Source of the DNA: Nectonema munidae
Taxonomy: Eukaryota; Nematomorpha; Nectonematoida; Nectonematidae
Direction of reading: 5' to 3'
Length of the DNA: 64,000 bases
Assembly: GCA_030549495.1 (NCBI GenBank)
Contig: JAUIRK010000570.1
Span: 1,146,001-1,210,000, forward strand
In this document: in pieces, positions 13,901 to 28,900 of the stretch
Position numbering within the stretch: the stretch's first letter is position 1
Layout of the letters: the number at the start of each line of letters is the position of its first letter
Program-made: the position numbers and the translations under genes
The notes under the pieces: model-generated
The model's input: only the letters and a program-made list of their open reading frames with translations
Told to the model about the DNA's origin: nothing
Database searches by the model: none

Positions 13901-16900
13901 TGGGCAACTACAGAGTAGAAAATTACCATGAATTGGTAAAGGATCTGATAAAGGCTTTTGAAGCAATGGAAAGAAGAAGGTCTTTGAAACTCCACATGTT
14001 GAACGCTCATTTGAATAGATTCAAGGATAATATGAGCTCTTACTCTCAAGAACAAGGCGAAAGATTCCATCAAGATGTGAAGGAGTTTGAGCGAAGATAC
14101 CAGGGCCATTATAATGAAAAAATGATGGGAGACTACGTTTAGTGTGGACCTGAACTACAACAAAAAATCAAGAAAATCGAGCCATTTTTAAAATCTGTAT
14201 TTATTATACAAGTGCAAATTCAGTTTTTATTTACTTCATTGGGTTTGCTATAAAATACATTTATTTACTATGTTAATTAAATTTAATAAATTGATAAAAA
14301 GCGAGTTTTGCCTTGAAAAATATCAAAAATCATAAATATCAATGGCCCGACCACAAGCCCAAACTTCTAATTAAATAATAGTGTTTTTTAATAGACCATA
14401 ACAAAACACGAAATCACAATTAGAACCTGGGAACAAAAATTATGTTATATTGTGATCAGTACTTTACAAACATATTAATTAGAACTTTTTGCCATTAAAT
14501 GAAAATTAAAATAAAATAGAAAATTATAAAAAATCCCTCAACAACAAAAATCAGCTCCAAAGTAAAAATTTATTTTGACATTTTTTTCAAAAAATCTTTT
14601 TTTAACTTACGCTTATACCCACAATTAAATCTTCTAAGTTTTCTTGATTTCAATAAATTGACTTATCTTAAAATTTTGTCTCTATAATTAACAAAAATTC
14701 TAAAAAAGATAAACTATTAAAATTTACTAACTGGATTATCTAAGAAATTATAAAGCTTTGAAAACTACATAAAAAATTTGTTTACAGGAGATATGTAATT
14801 TTATTGAAGTTAAGGCAAATAATATCTTAATTAATTTTATCAGTTTGGTCAAAACAATTTAAAAGGCGTTTAAAAATAGCATATTTCAGATCGAAATCAA
14901 AACCCAGTTAATTTAAGATGTTTAATTTTATCTCTAAGTGTACATACATTTAGAGAATTAGGAAAAGTAAATTTAAATAGCGTTCAAAAACCATCAACAT
15001 GAAATCAAAAACCCTAATTGAAATTCATTCAGCGGATATCCTCTTATTTCAAAATATTCTTTATGAAAAAAAGATACATCCCACAAAAAACTAGAAGATT
15101 AATATAGAATAAAACATACGTGCTGGGGATGAAAATTTGACAAAGATTTTAATAATGGTTTCAGCGTCGTCCGCTTCGCTTTGTTTTTCTTGAAAAATGA
15201 TGACTTGATCGACTGTTCCGTATTTGGAGCATTCTTCATTCACTTCCTCGTTTAACTCATCATCCAAATCATCAATCGTTACCATATTTTTTAAAATAAT
15301 CACATTGCTCTAGAGAAAAAGGAGATTTAAATATTCCGGGAAAAATATGTGAAAATAGAGTTCTACAAAGAACATCATACGACCATACAAGTATCCTTTA
15401 TCTAAAAATGAAGGATCATGCTTTTTTTTGGTTAATCTAAAACTCTTTTTTTACTCAGCATAACGTTAATTAAGTACAAAAGTTGGTCTAAAGTTTTGAT
15501 TCATTCACTATTACAACTTTAAACTTTATTATTCTCATTTTGAAGTTAAAAAAGTATAGATCAATTTTCTTTTTGAGGATAAATTGAAAATTTTTAAATG
15601 AAAATAACTTTGTAACGAAGAGTCAAGTAATTGGAATGAAATAAGTATACACAATGTATACCTTCATTTATCTGTGTATATGATTTCATATAAATTAGAG
15701 GGAGACAACTTAGCCTATTTTTATAAGAAAATTTGTCGTTTGATTTTGATATAAATAGAAGGGAGACATTTATGTAAAAATTACGTTCTTTTGATAAAGT
15801 TTCCTACAATTAAATTTTTATTAATCTATGGTATTAAATTTGAATGTCTAAATCTCAATGTGGTATTTGAAATTAGTGTTTTTAGAGATGGTATCATCAA
15901 GAACTCAATGTTAAAAAATAAATTTTGAGAAATTAAAACATTTTATATTTGTTGGCACTTCCAATTTAGTAAAAGCAATAAGAATTTTATTCTTATTTAA
16001 TTAGTTTTGAATTATTTTTCAAAGTGACATAAATTCTATATGCTCCAGCATCTAGAAATTTGGAACGCCAATATACGTAAAATTTTGCCAACGGATTGAG
16101 AGGTTAACACTTTAGCGACACCAGTTTCCCATAAAATGAAAATCGTTTGCCTTATATAATATATATATAATTACATTAAAAATTAAAGCAGGCGATTAGT
16201 CTTAAACATTCTGGTGCTTAAAGGGTTAAATATTATACACGTTTATAGAAATTACTTTTCACTATCGTTATAAATATTCGAAATGAATACACTTCAATAT
16301 ATATATATAATTTATTTCTTTTCACCCAAAAATCGGATTTTTAAAATTTTATTATTGCGTGGAAAATATGAATTTTTTTGGAAGGTTAGAATATTGAAGT
16401 AGAACATAGAACAACGTTTCAAAACAAAATGATGCGTTAACATATCGCAAAAAACTCTTGGAAAATGCTTTGTTAATTTTAGGGTTGACATGAAATAATT
16501 TTAGGGAAAAAATATTGTCTAGATACCTAAAAGAAACTTATTAAGTTTTATGTCAAAAGAAAGAAGAGGGAGTTTTTTTGAATAATAGTAAAAATTTTCA
16601 TAAAATAAAACTATGCCTATGACGAGGCCCATCGATAGGGATGCCTTGAAATATATAAATGTATACACTTTCTTATAGTCTCGGCCCTACAATCCCTATT
16701 AATAGATCTTTCTGATAATACACAATTCAAATGATATATACTTTTTTAATTTAGAAAAAAACCAGCATTAAAAAAGTGGTATCAATATCTACTATGACGA
16801 TATTAGCTTTTACGTGACCAAATTACAAAAAGATATAACTGTGGGATATGTTGTTCAAGTTCTATGAAATTGCATATATTAAATCTATCATAATTCTTAA

Positions 16901-19900
16901 AGTTCGTGACCAATTTCATTGAGAGGTTTTCACTGGAAGTAGGGTTTTAAAATTTGATAGCTTTTGTAAATAAGATACATAGTAGTCTGGCAAAAACAGG
17001 TATGCTTTGCAAATTTTCTATACTATTGCTTGATTTTTTGTATATTAAATTTTTTATCTAATTAAAATTACTAAAAAATAATTTTGATAATCGAATAAAT
17101 AAAAAACTTTGTAATGAAAATTGAAATGGCTATATTATACATTTGAAAAGTTGTCTTTTGTCAAGGGAGAGTGGAGTACGCTACTCTTTGATATGATTGG
17201 ACAAGTAATTTTGATTAATGGTTTTATTTTAAGCAATCAAATTATGTGAGAATCCAACGAATTATTTTGAAGCATTTTTTGAATAAATTTTTACTATTAA
17301 AATGAATTGCGCAAAAATCTCTGATTTAATACGCTGAAATTCAAATTTATATTAAAAAAGTTGAAATAACAAATACTTCTGTTTTCTTCATAAGTTTTAG
17401 TGAGATAACTTTTCTAGCTTCTCTGCCACTGATATTGACATCATCATTAAGACTTTCTGAATCTTCATTTTGGGGATTTTCTATGTTATTAGTTTGATCA
17501 TCTTTCACTTTTAATGAATTGTTCTTAGAGTGAACTTTTCGTTTTTTTACACTTACTAAAAGAGATGATATATATTTAAAAAACTCATCAAAAGCGTTTA
17601 TTTAAGTGAGATACCGGTTGTTGAGTTTGTGAGAACTGGTTCAGAACAAGTGGTTAATGAATCCGTTGAGAGGGTTTGTTTTGTATCTTTGTTAAGGGAT
17701 ATAATATCAACAACACCTGGAGGAGGCAAATCTACCAAAGGAGATGATGGCAAACTGTGAAATTTTGTTTGTTTCTATATTAAGTTAAAATATTAACAAT
17801 GAAATAAAATTGGATTAATACCATTTATAAAAATTTAACTTTCAAATATATTTACAATATAACATAATATTTATACTTTCAATTTTAGAGGGGATTAAAA
17901 AATTTAAGACGAACATAACTGCAAAAATGAAAGAATTCCACTTAAATTATTAGCATTAATATACAAAAAAAATTCCTTGAAGCTTGTTTAAAACTTTTCT
18001 AAGTGAAAAATTATAACAATTAAAAAAAATGTCTGCCTCCTTTTATATTATCTAGGAAATTATATAATTCCAATTCCCTACAATTTGATGGGGTAGAGCC
18101 AGAGTTTGTACTATATTTATTTATCGATTTTGTAAATTTCAATTCATATTGAAGTGTTGTATTTATGCAGAATTTTCAGGTTTATTTTATCAAAAATAAT
18201 TGAATATAAGAAATTATAATTAATGCCTCCAATATATGGATAATATATACATAATATGGTTTGATATAAAAGTCAAAGTCATCCTATATGTGAAAAGCAT
18301 CAGCATATTTCTTCTTGCTATGATAACGAAAGGTAGAAGAATAATTAATATACAGCAGAACACCGATATAACGCGTATCAGCATTAAGGGCGCTCGGATA
18401 TAACGCGGTAGTCACATGCGCCAAATTAATAAGCTTACCCGATTTACTTTAATTGACTATTATGCCAAAACAGTAAAAAAATTTCCTTATTCTTTTGAAC
18501 TTTTGTTAATCGATTACAATAAATGTTTGTAACAAAAAGTGTGAAACAACACAAAATCCCGTTGTACTAAATACACCAACTCAATTCGATCTTAACAGCA
18601 TAATTAGACTAAATTGTATATAAACTGGTTCATGGAATAAAAGTACACATACATTCATCTTTCTTTCCTATTATTTCTGTTTTTGAAATGATGAATGTAA
18701 TAACTTTTTTCCGCATACCAATCTATTATCAAAATCATTACTTATTATTCCCTCCATTCTTAAATTATTTATTAACATTAAAAACACAATGCCATTCTTC
18801 AAAAGTTGAATGCGGTTAAAAAAGAGTGTGATTCGCCCGATAAAACAATATCGCAGAATCTAGCCTACGAGGATGGATTAAAGATTATCGTGATTTTGTT
18901 GACACAAGTGAAGGAATGAAGAAAAAAATCGAGTGTTCATAACTAGTTAAAACTATGTCTAATTGGTTTGTTCAAAGCAATGAATTAGGAGCTCCACTAA
19001 ATAAAAGGATCATTAATTTCCACACATGCCAAGAAAATTGGTGAAACTATGCGTGGCAAAAACGACTCTTTTCTTGGAAGTAGTGGATAGTAATATCGTT
19101 TAAAAAAACATCATGGAATAAGTTTTGTTAAAATATCTGATAAAGTCCAATCTGGTGATACTTGTGAAGGTTATAAACAAATTAAAGACCGTATAATTTA
19201 ACTTTAATACAAAACAAAATAAACGCTTAGGTGACGTCAAGTGTATATGAAAGCTAGTTTCAAAAGTCATTTGTTATCAAAGCCCAACGCTATGCGGAAC
19301 AAAAAAAGCTTTTCTTTTGAACTACAGCTATCCATCTTACCCATCAATTCAAACACTAACTTCTTCGTATTTGCAAATTAAAGCTTATTTTGCCACGTAA
19401 TATTTCTAGTAAGGTTCAACCACTTGATCAGGGGTCATTTCTAACTATAAGAAAAATTACCGCATAGAAATAATTTCTTCACATTTAACTATAGTTCTGT
19501 TTCTAACTCAAAATGTTTTTTTAATTTCCAAAAAAGTAAGGGACAATGTAAAACAAGAAACTATAAACAAATGATGGAGATATTCAAAGAAGAAATAGAA
19601 GAAAACATGGAATCTTTTTTAGACTTTACAAATGAAGAAATGACCAATGCAATAAACAAACTGAGAGAAAACATTGAAGAAGAGACTCTTCAAGCTTTTA
19701 TTGACCAATGGGCATAAATTGACAATGACTTTCATTAGACAGTGCATTTTGTATTAACTGAACGGTTAAGCAAATTTTACGAGGCTTATGCTAGTCATAG
19801 CCAGAGGTTTGACTCTGGCTAAAAACTCCAAAACTTCTTGAAAAATAAATCTATTAATAAATATAATAGAGTTATTTAAGTTTCTTTATTTTAATACCCC

Positions 19901-22900
19901 CACACTTCATAAAGCTTTAGGAACTCATTTTGAAAAATATGTTTTAAAGACGTTATTCTTTTACATTTAATTATTTAATTAGGGTATTATCCGGTAATCA
20001 CGAATTCGGACCTTCGTTAATCCTACACTTTGATTATTCAGGAAATCTTTAATTTAGTACAATTATTAAATGATTTATTATAAAGGTATAATATAGGATG
20101 TATCAAATTAAAAATAACAAAGAGAGAAAAAACACTTTTAAAGAGTGTGGTGATCCAAATAAAATTACAACCTCTTATATATCATATATATTCAGAGGCC
20201 TAGCCCGAAATTTAGCCAAGACGCGTATCCATACCCAGTATATATAGGAATGTAAAGCATAGCGATTTTTAGGATTGACACGATGTGCTGATAAGGAAAA
20301 ACATATTGCATCTTTTTCATCAAATAAAAGACATTTAAAGGAATAAGAGAAGGACACACAGCAGAACTTGAAGGGATGGTGGCCACAGCCCTTCGTGCCT
20401 TATAGCTAGTTACGCCGCCATTATATATGTATACGTAAGAGGCCTTATATAGGGGTTTATATTGCTACTATAAAATATACAGCGAAACTATTAACATATT
20501 TATCGAAGCACGATGGTTTAGTGATTAGGCATTATGTAATGCCGCATGGTTTCTTACTTGTTGTGGGGAATCCACGATTTGCAATTTTATATTTATAACC
20601 AATTAATTACTAAGATCAATTCAGCTGTTTCAACATCATTAAACTCAAAGTTAACTCATTTGAAGTTTATCCTCATTATAATTCAAACGGCAATTTATCT
20701 TTCTCCTTTTTGTGTTTTGTTCTCCACTCTGTTTACTTAGATTACACGAAGAGCAATTTTTTGATACTGAATGTCCCCATAATAAAACACGGCTTACTCA
20801 ATTTCTACATTTTTTTCTTTTTCAAGCAGTCCTTTATTATTTGAATTTATATTTTTAAATAAATTAAAATCTCCAAACTATATACTACAATGATTCATCT
20901 CCAACCTGTATACTACGATAATTCATCTCCAACCTGTATACTACGATGATTCATCTTCAACCTGTATACTACGATGGTTTCTATTCCATGTACAAATAAC
21001 TAGGGAGACAATGTTCAACTTTCTGTTCACATTCTGCTAGATGTAAGATTTGATATACCTCATTCGGGGAGACGATGCTACATAAGTTATTACCTATATA
21101 CATTATACCTGTATACTACGTTGGTTCATTTCCAACCTGTATACCGCGATAATTCATCTCCAACCTATATAATATATTTTATCAAATAATCAAAATAAAA
21201 TTCTGTAATCAAAGAATCGAAAAATATTCTTTAAAAAATCAAAAAATATCAAACTTTCTGTTCATATTTAGCTACCTCATACGATGTTACAAAAGTTATT
21301 ACCTATACTTTGCAATTTGCACGATTTTAAATATTATATTTGTCGAATAATCAAAGAATCGAAAAATGTTCAAATCAAAAAATATTTATTCTTTTTAAAT
21401 ATATCGTTGGCTCCCCTTACTTTTAAAATTGAAAGATAAACCTAGTCTTTAATAATTAATTTTTATCAAATTATGCACACACGAAACTAAAAGTAAGGGG
21501 AGCCAACGATATATTTAAAAAGAATAAATATTTTTTGATTTGAACATTTTTCGATTCTTTGATTATTCGACAAATATAATATTTAAAATCGTGCAAATTG
21601 CAAAGTATAGGTAATAACTTTTGTAACATCGTATGAGGTAGCAAAATATGAACAGAAAGTTTGATATTTTTTGATTTTTTAAAGAATATTTTTCGATTCT
21701 TTGATTACAGAATTTTATTTTGATTATTTGATAAAATATATTATATAGGTTGGAGATGAATTATCGCGGTATACAGGTTGGAAATGAACCAACGTAGTAT
21801 ACAGGTATAATGTATATAGGTAATAACTTATGTAGCATCGTCTCCCCGAATGAGGTATATCAAATCTTACATCTAGCAGAATGTGAACAGAAAGTTGAAC
21901 ATTGTCTCCCTAGTTATTTGTACATGGAATAGAAACCATCGTAGTATACAGGTTGAAGATGAATCATCGTAGTATACAGGTTGGAGATGAATTATCGTAG
22001 TATACAGGTTGGAGATGAATCATTGTAGTATATAGTTTGGAGATGAATCATCGTAGAATACAGGTTGGAGAAGAATCATCGTAATATACGGGTTGGAGAT
22101 AACACGCAAGTTGTCAACCCGCGTTCAACCGTACAGGTTATGAGAATATATCATTACATATTAGAGAAGAGTTTTCTAAACTCTTTATACTGAAAAAATA
22201 TTTCTTCAATATACAAATAAATTTAGATGAGAATATATCATTACATATTAGAGAAGAGTTTTCTAAACTCTTTATACTGAAAAAATATTTCTTCAATATA
22301 CAAATAAATTTAGATTCTGAAATTAGAGTCGCTTTATAATTGGGCTGGAAATTGTCACAGAATATAGGTAAAAATTTGTCCAAATGAAAAAAGCTTTAGT
22401 TTAAAATGCATCCCTTATCTCCTTAAATTTAATGCAGTAAACAATAATAAAAATAATATTTATCCAAAACATATTTTTTCGAATCAAAGTGTAAATCAAA
22501 CCCGCATTTAAATTTTGGTTGATTAATTCAAAATCTACAAATAAATTTAGATTCTGAGAGTAGAGTCGCTTTATAATTGTGTTAGAAATTATCACATAAT
22601 ATAGGTAAAAATTTGTCCAAATGAAAGGAGCTTTAGTTTAAAATGCATCCCTTATAAAGGTTGTATCTAATCTAAATAAAAGTAGACTATGATTATCCAA
22701 CAAAACTCATTATTTCTTCAATGTGGATGTCGAAAATTATAATTATTTTATAAAAATATAGAAATAAATTTAGGATTAAAGTGAAAAAAAAATAAATTCA
22801 TGAGATTACTTATTGATAAAAATTGATTAAAACACATATTTTGATCTATTTATCTTCTCTTTAAAAATTTATATGCAATGAACAATAATAAAATAATATT

Positions 22901-25900
22901 TATCCAAAACATATTTTTTTCGAATCAAAGTGTAAATCAAACCCGCACTTCAAAAGAAGTAAAAAACTAATGTTAATATATAAAAAACTGAAAAATAAAA
23001 TGATTTTATAAAAATCTAAAAATTAATAGTGGACTACGATTATCCAACAAAACTTGTACATTCGATCTACATTTTTCACTTCAAAAATGATTTTAAATTT
23101 ATTAGAAAAAGATTATACTGACCAATAAAAAAACGAAGGTTAATTTATTAAAAAAATGGAAAAACTAATACTATTTTATAAAAATCTACAAATAAATTTA
23201 GATTCTGAGAGTAGAGTCGCTTTATAATTGTGCTGGAAATTGTCACATAATATAGGTAAAAATTTGTCATAATGAAAGGAGCTTTAGTTTAAAATGCATC
23301 CCTTATCGCTAATTAATGGTATGAAACCCATGGAAAATAAAAACAGTAAAATGGCATTTCTTAAGTACTTATGATATAAGTAATGTATTCTGAAAGGCCA
23401 TAAAAAATACTTTAATTTGGTATATCGCATGATGCATTTTGTTGAGAAATGTGAAAGTTATAAGCGTTTTAATATTTGACTAAGATTTAAGCTAGGAACA
23501 CTACAAATAAACTAAGCGTACACTAGCCCGATAAAATAAACCACACACGCGTGCTAAAGATGTGGTGAAGCGTATGCGAGATAAGAATTCACTGCGCTCA
23601 CAAACGCGTAATGCAACATGTGTTAATCTTTCTTCGCATAGTTATGCTCTAAAATCAATCAATAATGTGATTTATTCTTCGCACACTGTCGGTATAAATA
23701 TAACGAATGCCCTTCGTTAAAAATTAGAAAGGTTGTATCTAAACTAAATAAAAGTAGACTACGATTATTAAACAAAACTCTTACATTTAATCGACAAAAC
23801 CACACACGCGTGCTAAAGATGTGGTGAAGCGTATGTGAGATAAGAATTCACTGCGCTCACAAACGCGTAATGCAACATGTGTTCATCTTTCTTCGCATAG
23901 TTATGCTCTAAAATCAATCAATAATGTGATTTATTCTTCGCACACTGTCGGTATAATTTTTAACGAATGCCCTTCGTTAAAAATTAGAAAGGTTGTATCT
24001 AAACTAAATAAAAGTAGACTACGATTATTAAACAAAACTCTTACATTTAATCGACATTTTTCACTTGAAAAAAATTTTTAAATTTATTAGAAAAATATTA
24101 TACTGACCTCTACTGACCCATAAAAAGTAAAAAATATATATTAATTTTCGACAGTTTTATTTAACTATGACATTTTAAAATGTTAAAACCCATATTCTAC
24201 CTTTGTGAATATAAAATTTTGAAGAAATAATATATAAACTCATCACGTTAATTATTGGTATTTTTTGAAACTAGATAAAAGTTGACTGATCTCACATAAA
24301 AGCGGATTTTGAAAAAATAAAAATATATTTATTTGTAAAACCTAGCGTATTTTACCCACAAAGAGTATAGCTTCAAATCTTGAACATTCGATCAACATTT
24401 TTCACTTCAAAAATAATTTTAAATTTATTAGAAAAACATTATACTGACCTATACTACTGACCCATAAAAAGTAAAAAATATATATTAATTTTCGACAGTT
24501 TTCTTTAACTATGAAATTTTAAAATGTGAAAAATCATATTTTACCTTTGTGAATATAAAATATTCAAAAAATATTTTATAAATTAAGAACGTTAATTATT
24601 ATTGGTATTTTTTGAAACTAGATAAAACTTGACTGACCTCACATAAAAGCAGATTTTGGAAAAATGAAAATATATTTATTTGTATAACCTAGCCTATGTT
24701 AACCACAAAGAGTATACCTTTCCAATGATACCATTTTCATTTATTTTTTTTTAAAAAAAGACAGATTATGCTTCAACAAAAAGGTGGTCCGTAATTTTTT
24801 CAAAAATTTAGACAAAATTTTTGAAGTAATGTCCATTTATTAAAATTTTTAAAACTTTTGCAAAAATAAATTATTCTAGAGTATGTAGCAAACGATAAGC
24901 TTTCTAATGATATATATATCATGAAAAAGAAATATTGAAAAAAGTTTAATTCTTTCTTCAAATAAAAAGTAAAAATTTTCAAAAAGTAGTATTGGTAGTA
25001 GTAGTAGTAGTATTATTATTATTATTATATATTACATAAACATTTCAACCAATCATATAGTTTTTATGAAATAAAACTGCCATTTCAAAGTTAAATTTTT
25101 TGAACTTTTAGATAGAATTTTTGAAATGTGGCTTTCAATATGTATGTAAAATATTTTTTGAAAATTTTTATTTTAAGTATATTTTTTAAGCATTTTACGA
25201 TTTACACATTTAAATATATAATAAGGCTGGCAAGTTTGGCGAGTTGTCTCCCCGGAGGTCTTGCCAGACCTCTGATGTGTTGAAAGCATAGACTTATTTA
25301 TAAAAGTTATTAGACACTTTTCTCTTCATCCAAAGAACGTATAAAAATAATTCTAAAATTTTTCCTCCTTTCTAAATCATTATTGACTCTTGAAACGGTT
25401 GTACATATATACAGTATGTAATTTCTCAGAATCGTATGAATTTCAGAACCAGAAACCTGAATTTCGTCATTTCGCTAAGAATTGGAATAGAATTTTCCAT
25501 CAGCAACGGTCGGATTAGAGGGATAGTTCTGGCCTTATGCATCGATGTTTGGGGCAACGTCGAAAATTTATAAAAAGCACATATTTTCTTGCACATTTCT
25601 AATATGCGAATTTGGTCCTATTTTAATGTAGTTTGAATGAAAATTAAAAAACATATTAATATCAGTTACAGTTCCTTTTATACGAAAACGGTGTCGGTGT
25701 TGTGCGATTAACAGTTTACGGAATTGATTACATATTTTTCACAATTTGCTGTTTCAATTCCTTGTTCCATTTATATTTGAATGCACATTTTGAAAGAAGT
25801 TTCATCGTTTTATATCTAGCGAACGTACAAATTACTGGCAATAACATAATTTTAATAGAAAAACACAATATATCAAAACAAAATCTTCCTTTTGTACAAA

Positions 25901-28900
25901 AAACGCTTTCTTAATCATGGTGATTAAAGTATGGTAGGGCGACTTCATCCTCTTTGCTTGATTCAACTATTTAAGTAAAATACCTTTCCTGTAGGGACAA
26001 CATGGTGAGTCTACTTGTTGAATGCCCTAACATTTCCCAGCGACTATCAATCTTCTTTCTATCTTTTCCAATTTCTTCAGTTAAGAAGTAGATTAGATTT
26101 ACGTGTTTCACAACTTCATGTGTAACATCCCGAAATGATTCAAGAAAAGAAGTGACAAAAGCTCTTTTTTCCTCCATATGTTAAAATTTTGGGTTATACA
26201 GTTTTCACACTTCAATAACATGAAAAATAAAAATATGTAAAATCAATAGCAATTATATTGATATGTATACTTATTGTAAGTTACTTCATTTGCATTGATA
26301 CTGGTATTTTATAGTTAATTTTTTGGTAAAGAATTACAAAATATGATCAAATTTATATTGGGTCAAATATATTGATATTAAAAAATTTATAATTTTTTTT
26401 AAATTTAATGTATTAACTTATGATACCTGGGATTTAAGCATTTTACACTATTTAGCTGTCCTTATTTTGTGGTGCGCAAGGGAGCTGCTTCTTTTGCCCC
26501 CTTTACTACACCTCTGTATATAACGTATTATATTATATTATAATATTTTCGAGATATGAAGAGAAAGATATATTCAAACTAAGAAAGTTTAGATTGATTT
26601 AAGTTGTAAGGGAGCTAAAAATGATACCATATCGAATTCCATAGCTTGGAGTTTAGCTGTGGCAGCAGCAGCAGCAACCGCAGCAGCTGTAGGCATTTGA
26701 TTTAAATTTGGAGGAGGAAGCACATCTGGGAAGGAAGTTGGAGGTGTGATAGCCTGAACAATTTAGATAATAACTCATCAAACAATGAAAACTAAAAAAA
26801 TCTCGTATGTAAGACGCAAACGTATTATTTTTATACTAGTATTTTACTTAGTTCATACATCCTAAAATTAACTTTAGTATGCTAACCATACCTTACAAAT
26901 TAAAATGGTAATAAACAAATTCAAATTGACACAAACTAAAATAAAATCAAATTGACGCAAATTCAAATGAGATCTAAGCTTGAAATTGCACTAATTAAAA
27001 TCAAATATATTTTTGAAAGATTTTTGTTTTGATTTATAACTATTATAGATGATATTTACCTGCTTTAATCACGATTTCGGAGTAAATATCAAATAAAATT
27101 TAGGAGTCGAAGTGTCCCTTGCTTAGTCGATATCGGAAGCGAAGAGTTCGTTTTTTTAAATTATTTACAGTCGGAGACGAAGACTGATTTTTTTGAGTAC
27201 TTAGAGTCGGAGACGGATTTAGGAAGCGAATATCACTCCGACTCCTCAGCCGTGGCTTTAATTAATCTTCTGTTATCTTCTTGATTTTAGAATGAAATAA
27301 TTAGAAATTTTTTTTCAGAAGTTTAATTTTCAGTTTGACAATAAAGGTGAATAATAAAGTTTATATATAAAAAACACTTTTTTTTCTTTATCAAAATTAA
27401 AATTATAAACATTTATAATATCTTAAATTTTTTTTATTATACAAATATTTCTTTAAAAAAATAAAAAGATGAAAACTTATCATACACTAACATAACAAAA
27501 TAAATATAATTAAAAATAACCTTATTCTCCAAGAATTTAATTATTCAATCAATCAATTTTTTGCATTAATGATAGTAAAGTAATGGTGAGCCGAAATAGC
27601 TTTAGATTTTAACTTTATCTTAGCATGCAGAATAAAATTCTTTGCGAGCCACATGTGACCCGTTGGTCGTAGTTTACCCACTTCTGCGCTAGTGTCTCTT
27701 AAAATCAATATTTCAAATTACGATGATTTAAATTATTTCAAAAGAGTTTAAATATACAAGCGAGCACGTTCAACTATTAATTATTTGGATAGATTTGGAA
27801 TAGAATTCCAAATAGTTATTTGGGAGAAATTTTTCATGGATCAACAATTATGCGTATGGGGTTTACAGCACTCACACTTGGGATAGTTAAATTCAGTGAA
27901 AACATGCGTTTCTAATTCAAATAAGTTATATTTCGACCAAATTAATTCACCCCTTTTTTAAATCGATCATCAAGCTAAAAACTTAATCTAAAAAAGATAT
28001 TAAAATATAGAATTCAAAAAAAATTTATTTAAAAAAAATAATCTTAAGCTAGATAATCTTTTTTTTTAAAAGATATATTAAAATTAGAATTCAGGATGCC
28101 CAAAGATATTTTAAATAAGAATTTACACAAAGAGGAGATGCTTTTTTCAAGTATCGTCATGGGAATTGTAATGGATGAAAGCAGACACTTCAAAATTGTC
28201 AAAGTTTACTCTATAAAATACTAATAATGAAGATTAAAAGTGATCGTGAGTCTTGAATATATAAAATATATTAAGTTGTCTAAAAATATATTAAGAAACA
28301 TAGCAGAAATCAAGACACTAACATAAATTGCTTCTCCCTAAATGTATACTTTGTAGTTTAGATTTCATAAAAGTTTCAAATATGACGCGGTAATTTCAAT
28401 AACTTTGCTATTACTAAGGTGATAGTTTAGATTAAAAATAATAGGAGAATAGAAGAGCACATTTTACTTAACAAAAAGGGTACGAACCCTTACCGCTAAA
28501 ATCAAATCCAGTAAATAACATTTCAAGATCACCATTGAAAATCTGGAAAATGGTGGAAGCACTTGTTAATGACATAACTTGTCAATAGTACTTACTTTAT
28601 ATTTACAAAACAATAACTAACACTTTAACAAAAATTTCATTTTGACACAGCTGTAAGCTAATTCACCTTCTGTTTCCTAAACAGTGTAGTAGGTAAATGG
28701 GTTGCAATCTGGAGTGCGTGAGGCATTTATGATGGATGCAGGCTTCGACAAAAAACAGGAATTGTTCCATTTATAATTGTTATTCTGTTAAAATTAGAAG
28801 ATTGTCAATCAGTCAAAAGTCCATGGGAAAGAAATCATAACGCAGCATCCATTTTAAAAACTTATTGACCCCCTTCATATAACACGGCGATCAATGAAAA

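Noticed and set aside
13843-14109. 88-codon minus-strand frame
   Set aside because: It is the antisense shadow of the 3' half of the unclassified repeat gene, whose plus-strand motifs are clear.
19984-20040. Right end of the pogo/Tigger element at 18.35 kb
   Set aside because: The motif TTATCCGGTAATCACG is in left-end orientation and does not match the CAGCAGAACACCG terminus; it may belong to another remnant.
28470-28500. tRNA T-arm-like GGGTACGAACCC
   Set aside because: No D-arm, anticodon arm or acceptor stem surrounds it on either strand.
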